Source of the DNA: Sphingomonas sp. ID1715
GTDB lineage: Bacteria; Pseudomonadota; Alphaproteobacteria; Sphingomonadales; Sphingomonadaceae
Assembly: GCF_013044515.1 (NCBI RefSeq)
Contig: NZ_JABEPR010000002.1
Location: 248,001 to 312,000, forward strand
Direction of reading: 5' to 3'
DNA: 64,000 bases
The notes below the pieces were generated by a model, which made no database searches, was not told the DNA's origin, and saw nothing but the letters and a program-made list of their open reading frames with translations. A program made the translations under genes and the position numbers. Positions within the stretch are counted from its first letter, which is position 1. Each line of letters starts with the position of its first letter. Positions 24,408 through 33,351 of this stretch are shown here, in pieces.

Positions 24408-27400
24408 TCAAGGAGTGTCGGCGTCATGATCGCAGTCTTGTATGATGGCTACGGTCGCCCAGCCTCGATCGAAGGTGAACGTGCCGGTCCGTCCGAAGGG
24501 ATTACGAATTTTCACAATACGCGCTCGGCTGTCGTCGGCTGCATACTCGACGACATAAAGCCAATACTGGTCGCCGTAACGGCGCGCATGCTCCATTTGA
24601 GGCTGGCTTAGGCCTACGGGGCGGTCATTGAGATCGCCCTTCATTGCTTTCACCTCAATCCACCGTTGCGGTTCGCCGACGGCATCCGGGTCGATCAGGT
24701 CGAAGCCCTTATTGCCCGGCGGCATGCGCATTAGCTGTTGCTCGAGTTTCACGATCCGTTCGATCGCCCGGTCCTCCAGCCGCATTCGCTCCTCGTAGGT
24801 CAGCCCGTCGGGGTCGGATTGGGCATCGCCGTTATGGGAGGCAACGTAGGAGATAAACTCGCGCTCGCCGCCGCCGCTCTCACCTTTGCCCTTGCCGGAT
24901 CCGCCCTTCGTCCCACCGCTGCCGCCGCCATTGCTGGTGCCGTCACCCCCGCTGCCTCGACCTTCATCGCCCTCGCCGGACTCATCTTCATCCTGCCGGT
25001 CGTCGTCCTGAGATGAATCGCGGCCGCTTTCGCCGCGCGTGTGCTCATCGCCCTGTTCGTGATTCTCACGGCTCTCGTCGTCGCTCGCTCCATTGCCGAT
25101 TTGGTCGTCGGGGTCGGCTTTAAGGCGCGTACGAAGCTGCGCGAGGTCGGTCACTCCGAGCCGCTTAAGCTCGTCGAGCACATCGGCGTCGATCCCCACC
25201 TCGCGGGCAAGTGCGGCGATTGCAGGTGGTTTGAAGCGGATTCGACTCTCGAGTAGCGGATGCGAAGGCCACCCCAGCTCCTCAAACAGCACTGCCGAGG
25301 GCAAACGTAAGTTCCCGTTCCGATCCGGCACCCAAGGGTGCGCGTTCAGCTTTCGGATGAAATGGGCGTCAACTGTCGTTGTGCGCGTGTAATGATAAGT
25401 CCAGCTGTACTGGACTGACAAGGCGTGGGGGCGGCGATCGGCCAATTCCGCCAAGGCATCCCAGAGCTGACGCGCCCGGTCCCGACGGGCCTCCTCCGGC
25501 AATGTCGGCAACAGAGTGAGAAGCCCTGTAAGCCCGGCGATATCCTGGTCGGGGATCGGGTTCTCGTACGTGCAGCTCTGCCAGCCCGCGGCATGACGGA
25601 TTTCGCTGCGCGCCTCAGCAGAGAGATCGCATATGATCGGGACCGTCCGCAGGATGCGGACGGCGCCGCAGGTCTCAAGCATTTCCCGAACGGGTTCGCC
25701 TCGCAGGCATTCGTGGGCGCTGTTGACGAGGTAGACCTTCTCTACACCCTGGAAGAGGTTTTGTAGCCGGATCGCCGCGAGATAAACTTGCCCGGGTGCG
25801 ACAATCAGGTTGGCGCCGCTCTTCGCGTCCAAACATCTAACAAAGGTGGTCGCTCTCAACGCCGCGACGAGCTTGCTGCGCTGGGCTGAGGAATCCGTGC
25901 GATACGCCCGGAGAATGCGCGCGATGTCATCAGCATAGGCTGAATCGTCAGGGGAGGGCTGGCGATACTTAGGCAAGAGGTTCCGGATAACGTCGTCGAC
26001 CGGATCCGGCTTGGTGAGCCCGATTCCGGTCAGAAACTTGAGGCTCTGAGGAGTACACAAGCTTGCCCGCACGGTCGGGAAATCCGTCTTACCCTCCCCT
26101 GGCAGAAAGGCCTCCGGCTGGTCGCCCCGATGGAGCGCCACATGTCGGCCGTCCTCGAGCCGGAGGAGAGGCATCTCCTTCGCGCGCGTACGCCACAGGG
26201 CCGGCTGGGTGCCAAGCGCTCGGTAAAGGCGCAGCATCCAATTGTCCGACTGGGCGATGAGAAACTCCTCGGTCATCCTGCTGAGCACCGCGTCGAGGGT
26301 CAATTCGGCGACCTTCAGTTCCTGCATGAGGAAGCTTCGCAATCGAGGGGCGCGATCTGCCGTGATCTCCGCGCTTACCCAAGAAACATTGCCGTCGCTC
26401 CCGAGGAGCCGCCCGAGTTGCTGCGGTCCGATCAGTTCGCGGACGTCCTGGGCGCGAGCAAGGCGTACGTGACCGGCTGTAGCGAAGCGGCCGGTCGACG
26501 TCGGAAGTAGGCGTTCTTCAGTGAAGGCTCGTACAGTGCGATCGAACAAGGGGGCGAATAAGCCCTCCATCAACTTCTGACGCTCAAGCGGGAGGGTCCC
26601 GAGCACGGCGACATCAAGCATGTCGGAATCGCGTAGGTGCAAGAGCGCTTCGACGAGGAGGTCGGCGGTGAAAGTCGCAAGCTTGACGTTCCAAGGCTTG
26701 TCCACAGGGACGTTGTCGCGGCTCGGCGTCGTTTGATACGGGCCTTGGATAAGGAAGCCCGTATATGTTGGCAGCACTGTTGGGAAAAAGACAACGAGCC
26801 GCGCATCGGTGATCGGTCGCACGATCCTCTTGTCGTCCTCAACCTCCGTGAGAAACGCAATTTCGGCGAGCCCTACCTCCTTCCCTTCATGCTCCACGGC
26901 ACGGGAAAACAGCAAGTAGGTCTCCTCGCGCTCCCACCCGGCACCGCGCGCGGAGAGATGCACCTCGCGCATGAACCCATCGCCTTTGGGCGTGCGCTTA
27001 TAGCTGCCGCTGCTGCCACCTTCGACATTCCAGACGATCTCGTTCACATGTTTGAGGAATAGGAGCGCCTCGGCGCCAAGCGCTGCCAGGCCAGAAGCTA
27101 TTTCGTTGAAGGAACCTTCGTCTGCCGGCGCCAGCGGGAGAAGGAAGACCGTCTCATCCGGGGCGCGGACGCAGGCCGACGCTGCCGAAGGAAAGACATA
27201 GTCTAGGATCACGAAAGCTTCGTCCCCGGAATGCACTTCAGGGCGCTGGGTCACCGCGTAGACTGACTTGAAACCAATCCCAAATCGACCAATCGCGGTG
27301 ATATCCTTTGTGCTCTCGTCGATGCCGCAAATCCCGCGAACATCATCCGTGTCGAAGGGAGCGCCGTAATGGGAGATACGAAGCCGCTCCCGATTTAGGT

Positions 27401-27596
27401 CGAATGAAACGGTACGCGACCCGGCCCAGTCGGGACCGCGCCGGCGCAACGCGTCCTCGGCATTCTGCAGTACCTCATAGATGAAATGGGTACGCCGGTC
27501 GTAACGATCTTCGAGCAGCATCTTACCAATGCGCTTGATCGCCCGGCCATACTCGATTCTATTCTCCTCGCTCAGGGCCACATAATCTGTGGTCAT
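24408..27596 (-). CDS. Sacsin/HSP90-type GHKL ATPase with C-terminal DUF3883 domain (defence-like operon, gene 2)
   Basis: A 1062-residue protein from the ATG at 27596, overlapping the helicase stop in ATGA. The N-terminal ATPase is HSP90/sacsin-like: HFIYEVLQNAEDALRRR (Glu/Asn motif near residues 38-50), ISHYGAPFDTDDVRGICGID, and IGRFGIGFKSVYAV as the glycine loop. Residues from about 828 to 910 are a low-complexity Asp/Glu/Gly linker. From about 930 a DUF3883 domain follows, with NKGFDLIDPD and RWIEVKAMKGDL providing the D...ExK pattern of PD-(D/E)XK-like nucleases, then a WLYVVEYA strand. The arrangement suggests an ATP-driven conformational switch controlling a nuclease. The usual DxG of the second motif reads HYG, so ATP binding should be tested. 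Central 600 residues are unrecognised. Confidence 0.85.
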   Translation of the reverse strand: MTTDYVALSEENRIEYGRAIKRIGKMLLEDRYDRRTHFIYEVLQNAEDALRRRGPDWAGSRTVSFDLNRERLRISHYGAPFDTDDVRGICGIDESTKDITAIGRFGIGFKSVYAVTQRPEVHSGDEAFVILDYVFPSAASACVRAPDETVFLLPLAPADEGSFNEIASGLAALGAEALLFLKHVNEIVWNVEGGSSGSYKRTPKGDGFMREVHLSARGAGWEREETYLLFSRAVEHEGKEVGLAEIAFLTEVEDDKRIVRPITDARLVVFFPTVLPTYTGFLIQGPYQTTPSRDNVPVDKPWNVKLATFTADLLVEALLHLRDSDMLDVAVLGTLPLERQKLMEGLFAPLFDRTVRAFTEERLLPTSTGRFATAGHVRLARAQDVRELIGPQQLGRLLGSDGNVSWVSAEITADRAPRLRSFLMQELKVAELTLDAVLSRMTEEFLIAQSDNWMLRLYRALGTQPALWRTRAKEMPLLRLEDGRHVALHRGDQPEAFLPGEGKTDFPTVRASLCTPQSLKFLTGIGLTKPDPVDDVIRNLLPKYRQPSPDDSAYADDIARILRAYRTDSSAQRSKLVAALRATTFVRCLDAKSGANLIVAPGQVYLAAIRLQNLFQGVEKVYLVNSAHECLRGEPVREMLETCGAVRILRTVPIICDLSAEARSEIRHAAGWQSCTYENPIPDQDIAGLTGLLTLLPTLPEEARRDRARQLWDALAELADRRPHALSVQYSWTYHYTRTTTVDAHFIRKLNAHPWVPDRNGNLRLPSAVLFEELGWPSHPLLESRIRFKPPAIAALAREVGIDADVLDELKRLGVTDLAQLRTRLKADPDDQIGNGASDDESRENHEQGDEHTRGESGRDSSQDDDRQDEDESGEGDEGRGSGGDGTSNGGGSGGTKGGSGKGKGESGGGEREFISYVASHNGDAQSDPDGLTYEERMRLEDRAIERIVKLEQQLMRMPPGNKGFDLIDPDAVGEPQRWIEVKAMKGDLNDRPVGLSQPQMEHARRYGDQYWLYVVEYAADDSRARIVKIRNPFGRTGTFTFDRGWATVAIIQDCDHDADTP

Positions 27597-30352
27597 GCGC
27601 AGCCTCCCGCCGCTTCGCCTGCCGAGCAGAGCCGGCGGAAATCGCATTGCCGGCAGCGATCCTGGGCGGGGTCTGGCGCGAACGCATTGGCACGCAGAGC
27701 CGCGGCCGTCGCATGGACGCGGGCGGTCACGTCCTGGATGAGATCCTCGTCGACGGTACGGGCCTTGCGGCGCTGCTTGTCGAGCTCATAGGTTTCGACA
27801 AAGTCTGCGTCGCGGCCGGTGAGCTCGCGATAGCCGAGCGCATAAATGTGAAGCTGCGCCTCGGTCAGCGCTTCCGCCTGCGCCCGCTCGTTTGACTTCA
27901 AGTCGACGATCGCGATGTCGCCGCTGTCTCGCCGGCGGACCAGGTCGATGCGGCCCGCCACTGAGACACCATTGCCGAGGTTGAGCTCGATTGCCTTCTC
28001 ACTGAGCTCGAGATGGGCGAATTCGGCCCTGCGCGCCTCAATATAGGCGTTGACCGTCCGTTTGGCGGCGGTGCGCATCGTTTCGCGCAAGGCGGGATAG
28101 GCGAAGGGCAGACGAAGGTACCGGTCGACCAACTCGTCGACGCAGGTCGGCTCAATAGTCTCGCCGGCGATCGCGCGCATATGCAATTCGGCTAGCGTGT
28201 CATGAAGCGACTTGCCGTAGCCAAGCGCTTCGTCAAGCGGCGCGTTAAAGCCGTAAAGGGTGCGCATCTTGAACTGGTACGGACATTCGAAAAAATAGCG
28301 CATGTCCGAGAATGACAAGCGGACATCAGCGATGGCGGCGCGCGAGCGAGGGGTGCCGCGGGGGCGGGCGCTGAGATCCTGAGACGTGCGTCGCACATAA
28401 CGGGACTCGAGCACGTCGTACCAGAATTGCGAGGGGCGGACATTGCGTTTGCTCCCGGGCGTAGGCGCGGTCGTCATGTGCAGATGCTTCTGGCTGCGGG
28501 TCACGGCAACATAGAAGAGGCGCCGTTCGTCTTCCTCGGAGCCGAGATAGCGCGCCTGACCATCGACGCTGGCGGGCGGCACCAGATGCCAGACAGAGAC
28601 CCCGCCTCTGCCGGCGGGGGGAAAGCGATTTTTCACGAGTTGGGGCACAAACACAGCCGGCCATTGCAGACCCTTGGCCCGGTGAATCGTCAGAATCTGT
28701 ACCGCGTCGATCGAGACTAACCGTTCTTCCGTGCCCGAGGATTGTTCATACGCAGCCTCGGCCTGGTGCCGCAGGAATCCAGCGAACGACTCATATTTCT
28801 GGGTCGGCCGAGAATGGAAGTAGATCGCCTCGAAGTCCGAAATGGCCTGACTGAACTTTGCGAGATTGTAGAAGGCGACTTCTCCGCGTCCGTCCGGCAC
28901 GGCGTCTTCGCGCAGCCCGATCCGCTCGAGGAAACCCATGAACTGGCGCTGGATGTTGTAGACGGAGAAGCGCACGTCCTGGTCCTCGCGGATCATCCGC
29001 TGCCGAACGTCTTCTGCTTCCAGAATTGCGGCCTCAAGGATCCCATCATCGACGCCGAGACGCGCTGCACGCCATGCATCCAATACAGTTGCCACGTCCG
29101 TTTCGCCGTTCATCAAGTAGAACAGCTGGCGCGCGGCTTCCCCCTCGGGCGTATCGAAGAGGCTGCCCATGCCGACGGAGACGACCGGGATGCCGGCGCG
29201 CTCGAGAGCGGCCCGAATGGGATCGGCCATGCTGGTCAGGCGGATGAGGACGGCCATGTCGGACCATGAGATCGGCCGCTCACCGTGACCTTCGCGGATC
29301 ATCGTGCCACGAAGCGCCAGGCAGGTGCGCGCGATATAATTCGCTTCGTCGTCGGGCGATGCGAACTGGAGCGCGACGATGTCGCCTGGCTCATAGGTCT
29401 GCTGGTCGGCCGAGCGCATCGTCTTGGCCAGGCGCGTCGGATTCTTTTCGATAACCAGCCTGGCCACCTCGGTGATTCCAGGACTGGACCTAAAATTGTC
29501 TTCGAGAGTGATCGAGGTCGCACCGTAACGCTCGGTGAAGGTCAAGATGTTCCGAGCGTCGCTGCCCCGCCATTGGTAGATGGTCTGATCGTCGTCACCG
29601 ACGACGCGGATCGAAGCGCCCAGATCACGCAGGTGACGGATCAGCTGCTCCTGGATCGGATTGACGTCCTGATATTCATCGACAATCACGACCCCAATCC
29701 GATTGGCTAGGCGCTGGCGCAGACTGGCATCGGTTGCGAGCGAGTGCGCCGCCTCCGCGAGGATCGCCGAATAGTCGAAATAGCCCTTCTCGTGGAGAAG
29801 GCCGCCATAGGCATCCAGCCCTTCCGCGATGCTGGCCGTGCCGAGAATCTGTCGATCGACCTGCGCCTCGCGCAGCAATCCAAGCGCATCAATATATACG
29901 CCTGTATCGACGTAGCGGCGCAGCGGCCGCCCCTGCAACGTCGACGTCGCGGTGAGCCCGCAACGGGCCGAACTCCGATCCACGAAAAGCCGCTGCTGGG
30001 TCTCGTTCAGCACGTCGTATTTGAGAAAGCGCGGCACTTCCGAGCGCAGCAGTTCGAGGCAGAAGCCGTGGATTGTACCGATATACATCTCGGCCATGCC
30101 CACCAGGCCGGGAACGGTCTCGGCACAACGTTCGACGACCCTCTGCCGCAACTCCGCCGCCGCTTTCTCAGTAAAGGTGAAAGCGATCACATTGCGGGGG
30201 AGCAGGCCCGCACCATCCTGTGCGACGGGGGCCAGGAGCCGTGCGATATGCCGCGCGACGACCTCGGTTTTTCCCGAGCCTGCGCACGCGATCAGCTGCA
30301 GGTTGCCTTCATTGTGGCCGATCGCCTCCGCCTGCGCTTCCGTCAACGGCAT
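27593..30352 (-). CDS. UvrD/Rep-type helicase fused to AddB/Cas4-like Cys-cluster nuclease (defence-like operon, gene 1)
   Basis: A 919-residue superfamily 1A helicase. ATG 30352 follows AAGGGGAAGG and is preferred to TTG 30367. Motifs in order: Walker A CAGSGKTE (residues 23-30), AFTFTEKAAAELRQR, IGTIHGFC, Walker B VIVDEYQD (222-229), GDDDQTIYQWRG (252-263), LEDNFRSSP, ILTIHRAKGLQWPAVFV and RRLFYVAVTRS. From about residue 689 a PD-(D/E)XK nuclease follows: ECPYQFK (Cys690), GKSLHDTLAELH, GRIDLV (Asp803), IVDLKSN (Asp818, Lys820) and CRQCDFRRLC (900-909). The four cysteines match the 4Fe-4S clamp of AddB and Cas4 nucleases. The enzyme should unwind and degrade DNA ends. It is the promoter-proximal gene of the four-gene operon. 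Confidence 0.88.
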   Translation of the reverse strand: MPLTEAQAEAIGHNEGNLQLIACAGSGKTEVVARHIARLLAPVAQDGAGLLPRNVIAFTFTEKAAAELRQRVVERCAETVPGLVGMAEMYIGTIHGFCLELLRSEVPRFLKYDVLNETQQRLFVDRSSARCGLTATSTLQGRPLRRYVDTGVYIDALGLLREAQVDRQILGTASIAEGLDAYGGLLHEKGYFDYSAILAEAAHSLATDASLRQRLANRIGVVIVDEYQDVNPIQEQLIRHLRDLGASIRVVGDDDQTIYQWRGSDARNILTFTERYGATSITLEDNFRSSPGITEVARLVIEKNPTRLAKTMRSADQQTYEPGDIVALQFASPDDEANYIARTCLALRGTMIREGHGERPISWSDMAVLIRLTSMADPIRAALERAGIPVVSVGMGSLFDTPEGEAARQLFYLMNGETDVATVLDAWRAARLGVDDGILEAAILEAEDVRQRMIREDQDVRFSVYNIQRQFMGFLERIGLREDAVPDGRGEVAFYNLAKFSQAISDFEAIYFHSRPTQKYESFAGFLRHQAEAAYEQSSGTEERLVSIDAVQILTIHRAKGLQWPAVFVPQLVKNRFPPAGRGGVSVWHLVPPASVDGQARYLGSEEDERRLFYVAVTRSQKHLHMTTAPTPGSKRNVRPSQFWYDVLESRYVRRTSQDLSARPRGTPRSRAAIADVRLSFSDMRYFFECPYQFKMRTLYGFNAPLDEALGYGKSLHDTLAELHMRAIAGETIEPTCVDELVDRYLRLPFAYPALRETMRTAAKRTVNAYIEARRAEFAHLELSEKAIELNLGNGVSVAGRIDLVRRRDSGDIAIVDLKSNERAQAEALTEAQLHIYALGYRELTGRDADFVETYELDKQRRKARTVDEDLIQDVTARVHATAAALRANAFAPDPAQDRCRQCDFRRLCSAGEAAGGCA

Positions 30353-30462
30353 AACCTTCCCCTTCAACGAACCACGTTCATGCTGCTGTGGTCGTGCGGC
30401 ATCTCGAAATTATAGCTCCCGCGACGTTGGCCGCCGCGGGAGCATTGAGGCAGTCGTCTCGA

Positions 30463-30630
30463 TCAGGTGCGATCGTAAACGGCTGCGCCAGGCACCACCT
30501 GCTTCGCGGCAGCGATGCCATTCTGCGCCGACTGCTTGGTCGTGTAGACCTCGGAATGACCGAGGGTTTCGCCGTTGCTGGCCTTCAGACGCCAGAAGTA
30601 ACCAGTCGATGCCTTGAGGATTTCAAACAT
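30463..30630 (-). CDS. DUF1508 (YegP-like) small protein
   Basis: A 55-residue protein from the ATG at 30630, with AAGGAGG nine bases upstream; the longer frame to 30729 is not needed. The sequence MFEILKASTGYFWRLKASNG followed by SEVYTTKQSAQNGIAAAK is a single DUF1508 repeat (the FxWRLKAxNGxxIxxSExYxSKxxAxxGIxxVK pattern). These small alpha/beta proteins are widespread and their role is uncertain. It is read on the same strand as the helicase operon, 110 bases upstream of it, and could share a transcript with it. Confidence 0.85.
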   Translation of the reverse strand: MFEILKASTGYFWRLKASNGETLGHSEVYTTKQSAQNGIAAAKQVVPGAAVYDRT

Positions 30631-30765
30631 GAATGTGGCCCTCCTTGGGCCGAGATGTTGACCCAACCGGAGCGCTGGGTCGTTGACGTTCAAGGAGGGG
30701 CTCGCTAGATATGTGGTGTCTAAGCACATCGCTAACGGGGCTCCGGCCCCTCGGAAAATCGGCTG

Positions 30766-31017
30766 TTAGCGCAGCCGATTTTCCATCCAGGCCACTTTGG
30801 GCGCCAGGTAGGGCCCCTTCGGTGGCAGCTCTTCATGATCAGCGGGCGCGACGTCGGCGAACCGGATGCCGTCCTTGATCTCGGCAATTCGCCCTTGATT
30901 GACCCCGAAGAATGCCGCGATGTCGTGATGACGATCACCGCGCAGAACCATTCCCCGGATGAGGGCGGCATCCTGTGCCGTCAGTGTGAGTCCGCTGGAC
31001 TCCGCTCGTGAACCCAT
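30766..31017 (-). CDS. Small helix-turn-helix protein
   Basis: An 83-residue protein from the ATG at 31017 (GAGGAG upstream). The central segment DAALIRGMVLRGDRHHDIAAFFGVNQGRIAEIKDGIRFADV is a helix-turn-helix in which HHDIAAFFGVNQGRIAEIK would be the turn and recognition helix, as in resolvase-type or sigma-like HTH folds. Proteins of this kind are often annotated as hypothetical in sphingomonads. It lies divergent to the restriction operon and upstream of DUF1508 and the helicase operon, so it may regulate one of them; no operator was identified. Confidence 0.75.
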   Translation of the reverse strand: MGSRAESSGLTLTAQDAALIRGMVLRGDRHHDIAAFFGVNQGRIAEIKDGIRFADVAPADHEELPPKGPYLAPKVAWMENRLR

Positions 31018-31158
31018 ATCTTCTCCTCGCGGGGGACGCGCTCCCCCGAAAACGCGCCCGAATTGCCGAGCGTAAGGGCCTTCTGCCTCCCGATTCGACG
31101 AAAGTCAAGCCACTTTCGCGCTAGCGAGCGGCGTAGCCTGCTACGATTTCGGATCGTA

Positions 31159-31187
31159 TTGACATACGGGAGCGTCACGGACATATC
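31159..31187 (+). promoter_or_regulatory. Possible sigma-70-type promoter of the type I restriction operon
   Basis: TTGACA at 31159-31164, a 17-base spacer, and CATATC at 31182-31187 lie immediately upstream of the half-size S gene (ATG 31195). The -35 box is perfect and the -10 weak. The very short distance to the start codon implies a near-leaderless transcript, which lowers confidence. Confidence 0.3.
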
Positions 31188-31194
31188 CGGTGTT

Positions 31195-31815
31195 ATGAAA
31201 CCTAAGATCCCGAAGATGGGTCCGCCTGAGACGCGCCTTGCCGATATTGCAGAGGTTTTCACCGGACTGGGGGTCTCGAGGGAGGACACTCTAGAGCGTG
31301 ACGGCCGAAAGCTGCCGATGATCGGCGTACGTGATATCGTCGATGACGCCGTCGCCCCAATGGAGAAGCTCGACACCGTTGGCTTCGAACGGCCGGAGAA
31401 GGCGAGCGCTTACCTAGTGCGTCCTGGCGACATACTGGTTACTGGACGTGGTACTGCGCTCAAGTTCGGCATGGTGGGGCCGGAGACCGAAGGGGCGGTT
31501 GCGAGCGCCAACATCATTGTCATCCGCGCGCAGCCAACAGTTGAACCGGCCGCGCTGTATGCGATCCTCTCGAGCGAAGCCTATCGCCCAAAAATCGAAT
31601 TACTTCGACGGGGGTCGACCACTCTTCTCTCGCTGTCAGCAAAGGACCTGGCAAAGCTGGAAGTGCAACTGCCTTCGCTCGAGGAGCAGCGGCGTATCGC
31701 GGCTTTATTGATAGAGGCACGCGACGCGTATCGCGCCGCAATCGACGCAGCGGAAATCCGTCGCAACCTGGCGCGGCAGCTGATCACTCAGCGCCTATTC
31801 GGAACGATGAAATAA
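31195..31815 (+). CDS. Half-size type I restriction specificity (S) protein
   Basis: A 206-residue S-subunit-like protein with a single target-recognition region followed by one conserved helical dimerisation segment (PSLEEQRRIAALLIEARDAYRAAIDAAEIRRNLARQLITQRLFG). A full HsdS has two such units in about 400 residues. The recognition half reads PETRLADIAEVFTGLGVSRED, then IGVRDIVDDAV, VRPGDILVTGRGTALKFGMVG. The ATG at 31195 starts MKPKIPKMG. Half-S proteins can homodimerise to give a palindromic-type target. It directly precedes hsdM (ten bases apart), so it may serve as an alternative specificity subunit, the more relevant because the full hsdS downstream is frameshifted. Confidence 0.8.
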   Translation: MKPKIPKMGPPETRLADIAEVFTGLGVSREDTLERDGRKLPMIGVRDIVDDAVAPMEKLDTVGFERPEKASAYLVRPGDILVTGRGTALKFGMVGPETEGAVASANIIVIRAQPTVEPAALYAILSSEAYRPKIELLRRGSTTLLSLSAKDLAKLEVQLPSLEEQRRIAALLIEARDAYRAAIDAAEIRRNLARQLITQRLFGTMK

Positions 31816-31824
31816 GAGGGCGAA

Positions 31825-33351
31825 ATGAGAAAATTGACACGTGACGCGCTAAATAGCCATCTCTGGCAGGCCGCTGACATTCTTCGGGGATCGATCGATA
31901 GCTCCGACTATAAAGGCTACATCTTCGGCTTTCTGTTCCTGAAGCGCTTGTCGGATCGATTCGAGGAAGAGGCGAAAGAGCGGATTGCGGACGGGTTGCC
32001 AACCGACATCGCCTATAGCGATCCTGACGAGCACGAGTTTTTCGTGCCAGAGCGCGCGCGCTGGGAAAACATCAGGAAGGCTACGACCGACATCGGAAGC
32101 ACGCTCAACAAGGCGTGTGAAGAGCTGGAAGATGCTAATCCATCGATCGAGGGCGTGTTGGTCAACATCGACTTCAACAGCGAATCGCGGCTTGGCGATC
32201 CCAAAAATCGGGAGGTCGTCCTCGCGGGGCTGATCGATCATTTCTCACGTATCGATCTCTCGAACGAAGCTTTGTCCGAGCCCGACATGCTGGGGCGCGC
32301 TTATGAATACCTCATTGAGTATTTCGCCGATGACGCAGGCAAGAAGGGCGGCGAGTTTTACACGCCGCATCAGGTCGTCAACCTGATGGTGCAATTGCTG
32401 GATCCCGCGCCCGGCATGCGGATTTCGGACCCGACCTGCGGTTCAGGGGGCATGCTGATCCAGAGCGCTGAATATGTGGGCGCCAAAGAAGGTAAGCGGC
32501 TAGGCGAGCCGATCAACGTCACTCTCCACGGTCAGGAACGGAATCTTGGCACCTGGGCGATCGCCAAGATGAACCTGCTGCTTCACGGTCTGCGGGACGC
32601 GCGCATCGAGAAGGGAGACACGATCCGCAACCCGCGCTTGCTCGACGCTGAAGGCAATCTGATCCTCTATGATAGGGTTATCGCGAACCCTCCATTCTCG
32701 CTGGATAAATGGGGCGCGACAGAGGCCGCGGGCGATGCAGAAAGGCTAGGCTTCAACCGCTTTCGCTACGGCATCCCTGCCAAGAACATCGGCGATTTCG
32801 CCTTTGTGCAGCACATGCTGGCAACCCTGAACCACAATGGCGTTTGCGGTGTCGTGATGCCGCATGGCGTTCTTTTTCGTGGCTCGGGCGACGGGCGCAT
32901 TCGTAAGGCGATCCTTGAGGAGGACTTCATTGAGGCCGTCGTCGGCCTGCCTGAAAATCTATTCGCTGGCACAGGCATCCCGGCGATCGTGCTGATCCTC
33001 AAGCGCAACAAGGCCCCGGAGCATAAGGGCAGGATCCTCTTCATCCATGCATCGAAGGAGTTTGAGGAACGCACCAAGAAAGCTGTCCTTGCGCCCAATA
33101 ATATCCGTCGCATCGTAGAGACGTATCGCAGCTGGGACGAAATAGAACGATTCAGTCGTGTTGTTAGCATGGCGGAAGTGGAGGAGAACGACTTCAACCT
33201 GAACATTTCACGGTATATTGATACTCTAGAGCCTGAGGCTCCCATTGATGTTGAGGTTGAGCTAGGAAAGCTCTGGGCTGCTGAAGAAGCTCGCGATCAA
33301 GCCGCTAGCCGAATGAACGCCATCCTCAAGGAGATGGGTTATGTCGGGTAG
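31825..33351 (+). CDS. hsdM: Type I restriction-modification methyltransferase subunit
   Basis: A 508-residue N6-adenine methyltransferase. HsdM_N helices (LNSHLWQAADILRGSIDSSDYKGYIFGFLFLKRLSDRFEEEA) occupy the first ~60 residues. The catalytic domain follows with GGEFYTPHQVVNLMVQLL, the SAM-binding DPTCGSGGML near residue 202, and the catalytic NPPF near residue 287. VMPHGVLFRGSGDGRIRKAIL and GLPENLFAGTGIPAIVLIL are standard. It modifies host DNA as part of an M2S complex and supports restriction with HsdR. The ATG follows AAGAGGG. The gene overlaps the start of hsdS by 11 bases. Intact by all visible motifs. Confidence 0.95.
   Translation: MRKLTRDALNSHLWQAADILRGSIDSSDYKGYIFGFLFLKRLSDRFEEEAKERIADGLPTDIAYSDPDEHEFFVPERARWENIRKATTDIGSTLNKACEELEDANPSIEGVLVNIDFNSESRLGDPKNREVVLAGLIDHFSRIDLSNEALSEPDMLGRAYEYLIEYFADDAGKKGGEFYTPHQVVNLMVQLLDPAPGMRISDPTCGSGGMLIQSAEYVGAKEGKRLGEPINVTLHGQERNLGTWAIAKMNLLLHGLRDARIEKGDTIRNPRLLDAEGNLILYDRVIANPPFSLDKWGATEAAGDAERLGFNRFRYGIPAKNIGDFAFVQHMLATLNHNGVCGVVMPHGVLFRGSGDGRIRKAILEEDFIEAVVGLPENLFAGTGIPAIVLILKRNKAPEHKGRILFIHASKEFEERTKKAVLAPNNIRRIVETYRSWDEIERFSRVVSMAEVEENDFNLNISRYIDTLEPEAPIDVEVELGKLWAAEEARDQAASRMNAILKEMGYVG

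Noticed and set aside
24738-25093. Hydrophobic and Ala/Arg-rich frames opposite the GHKL linker
   Set aside because: They are antisense shadows of the low-complexity Asp/Glu/Gly linker, with no ribosome-binding site.
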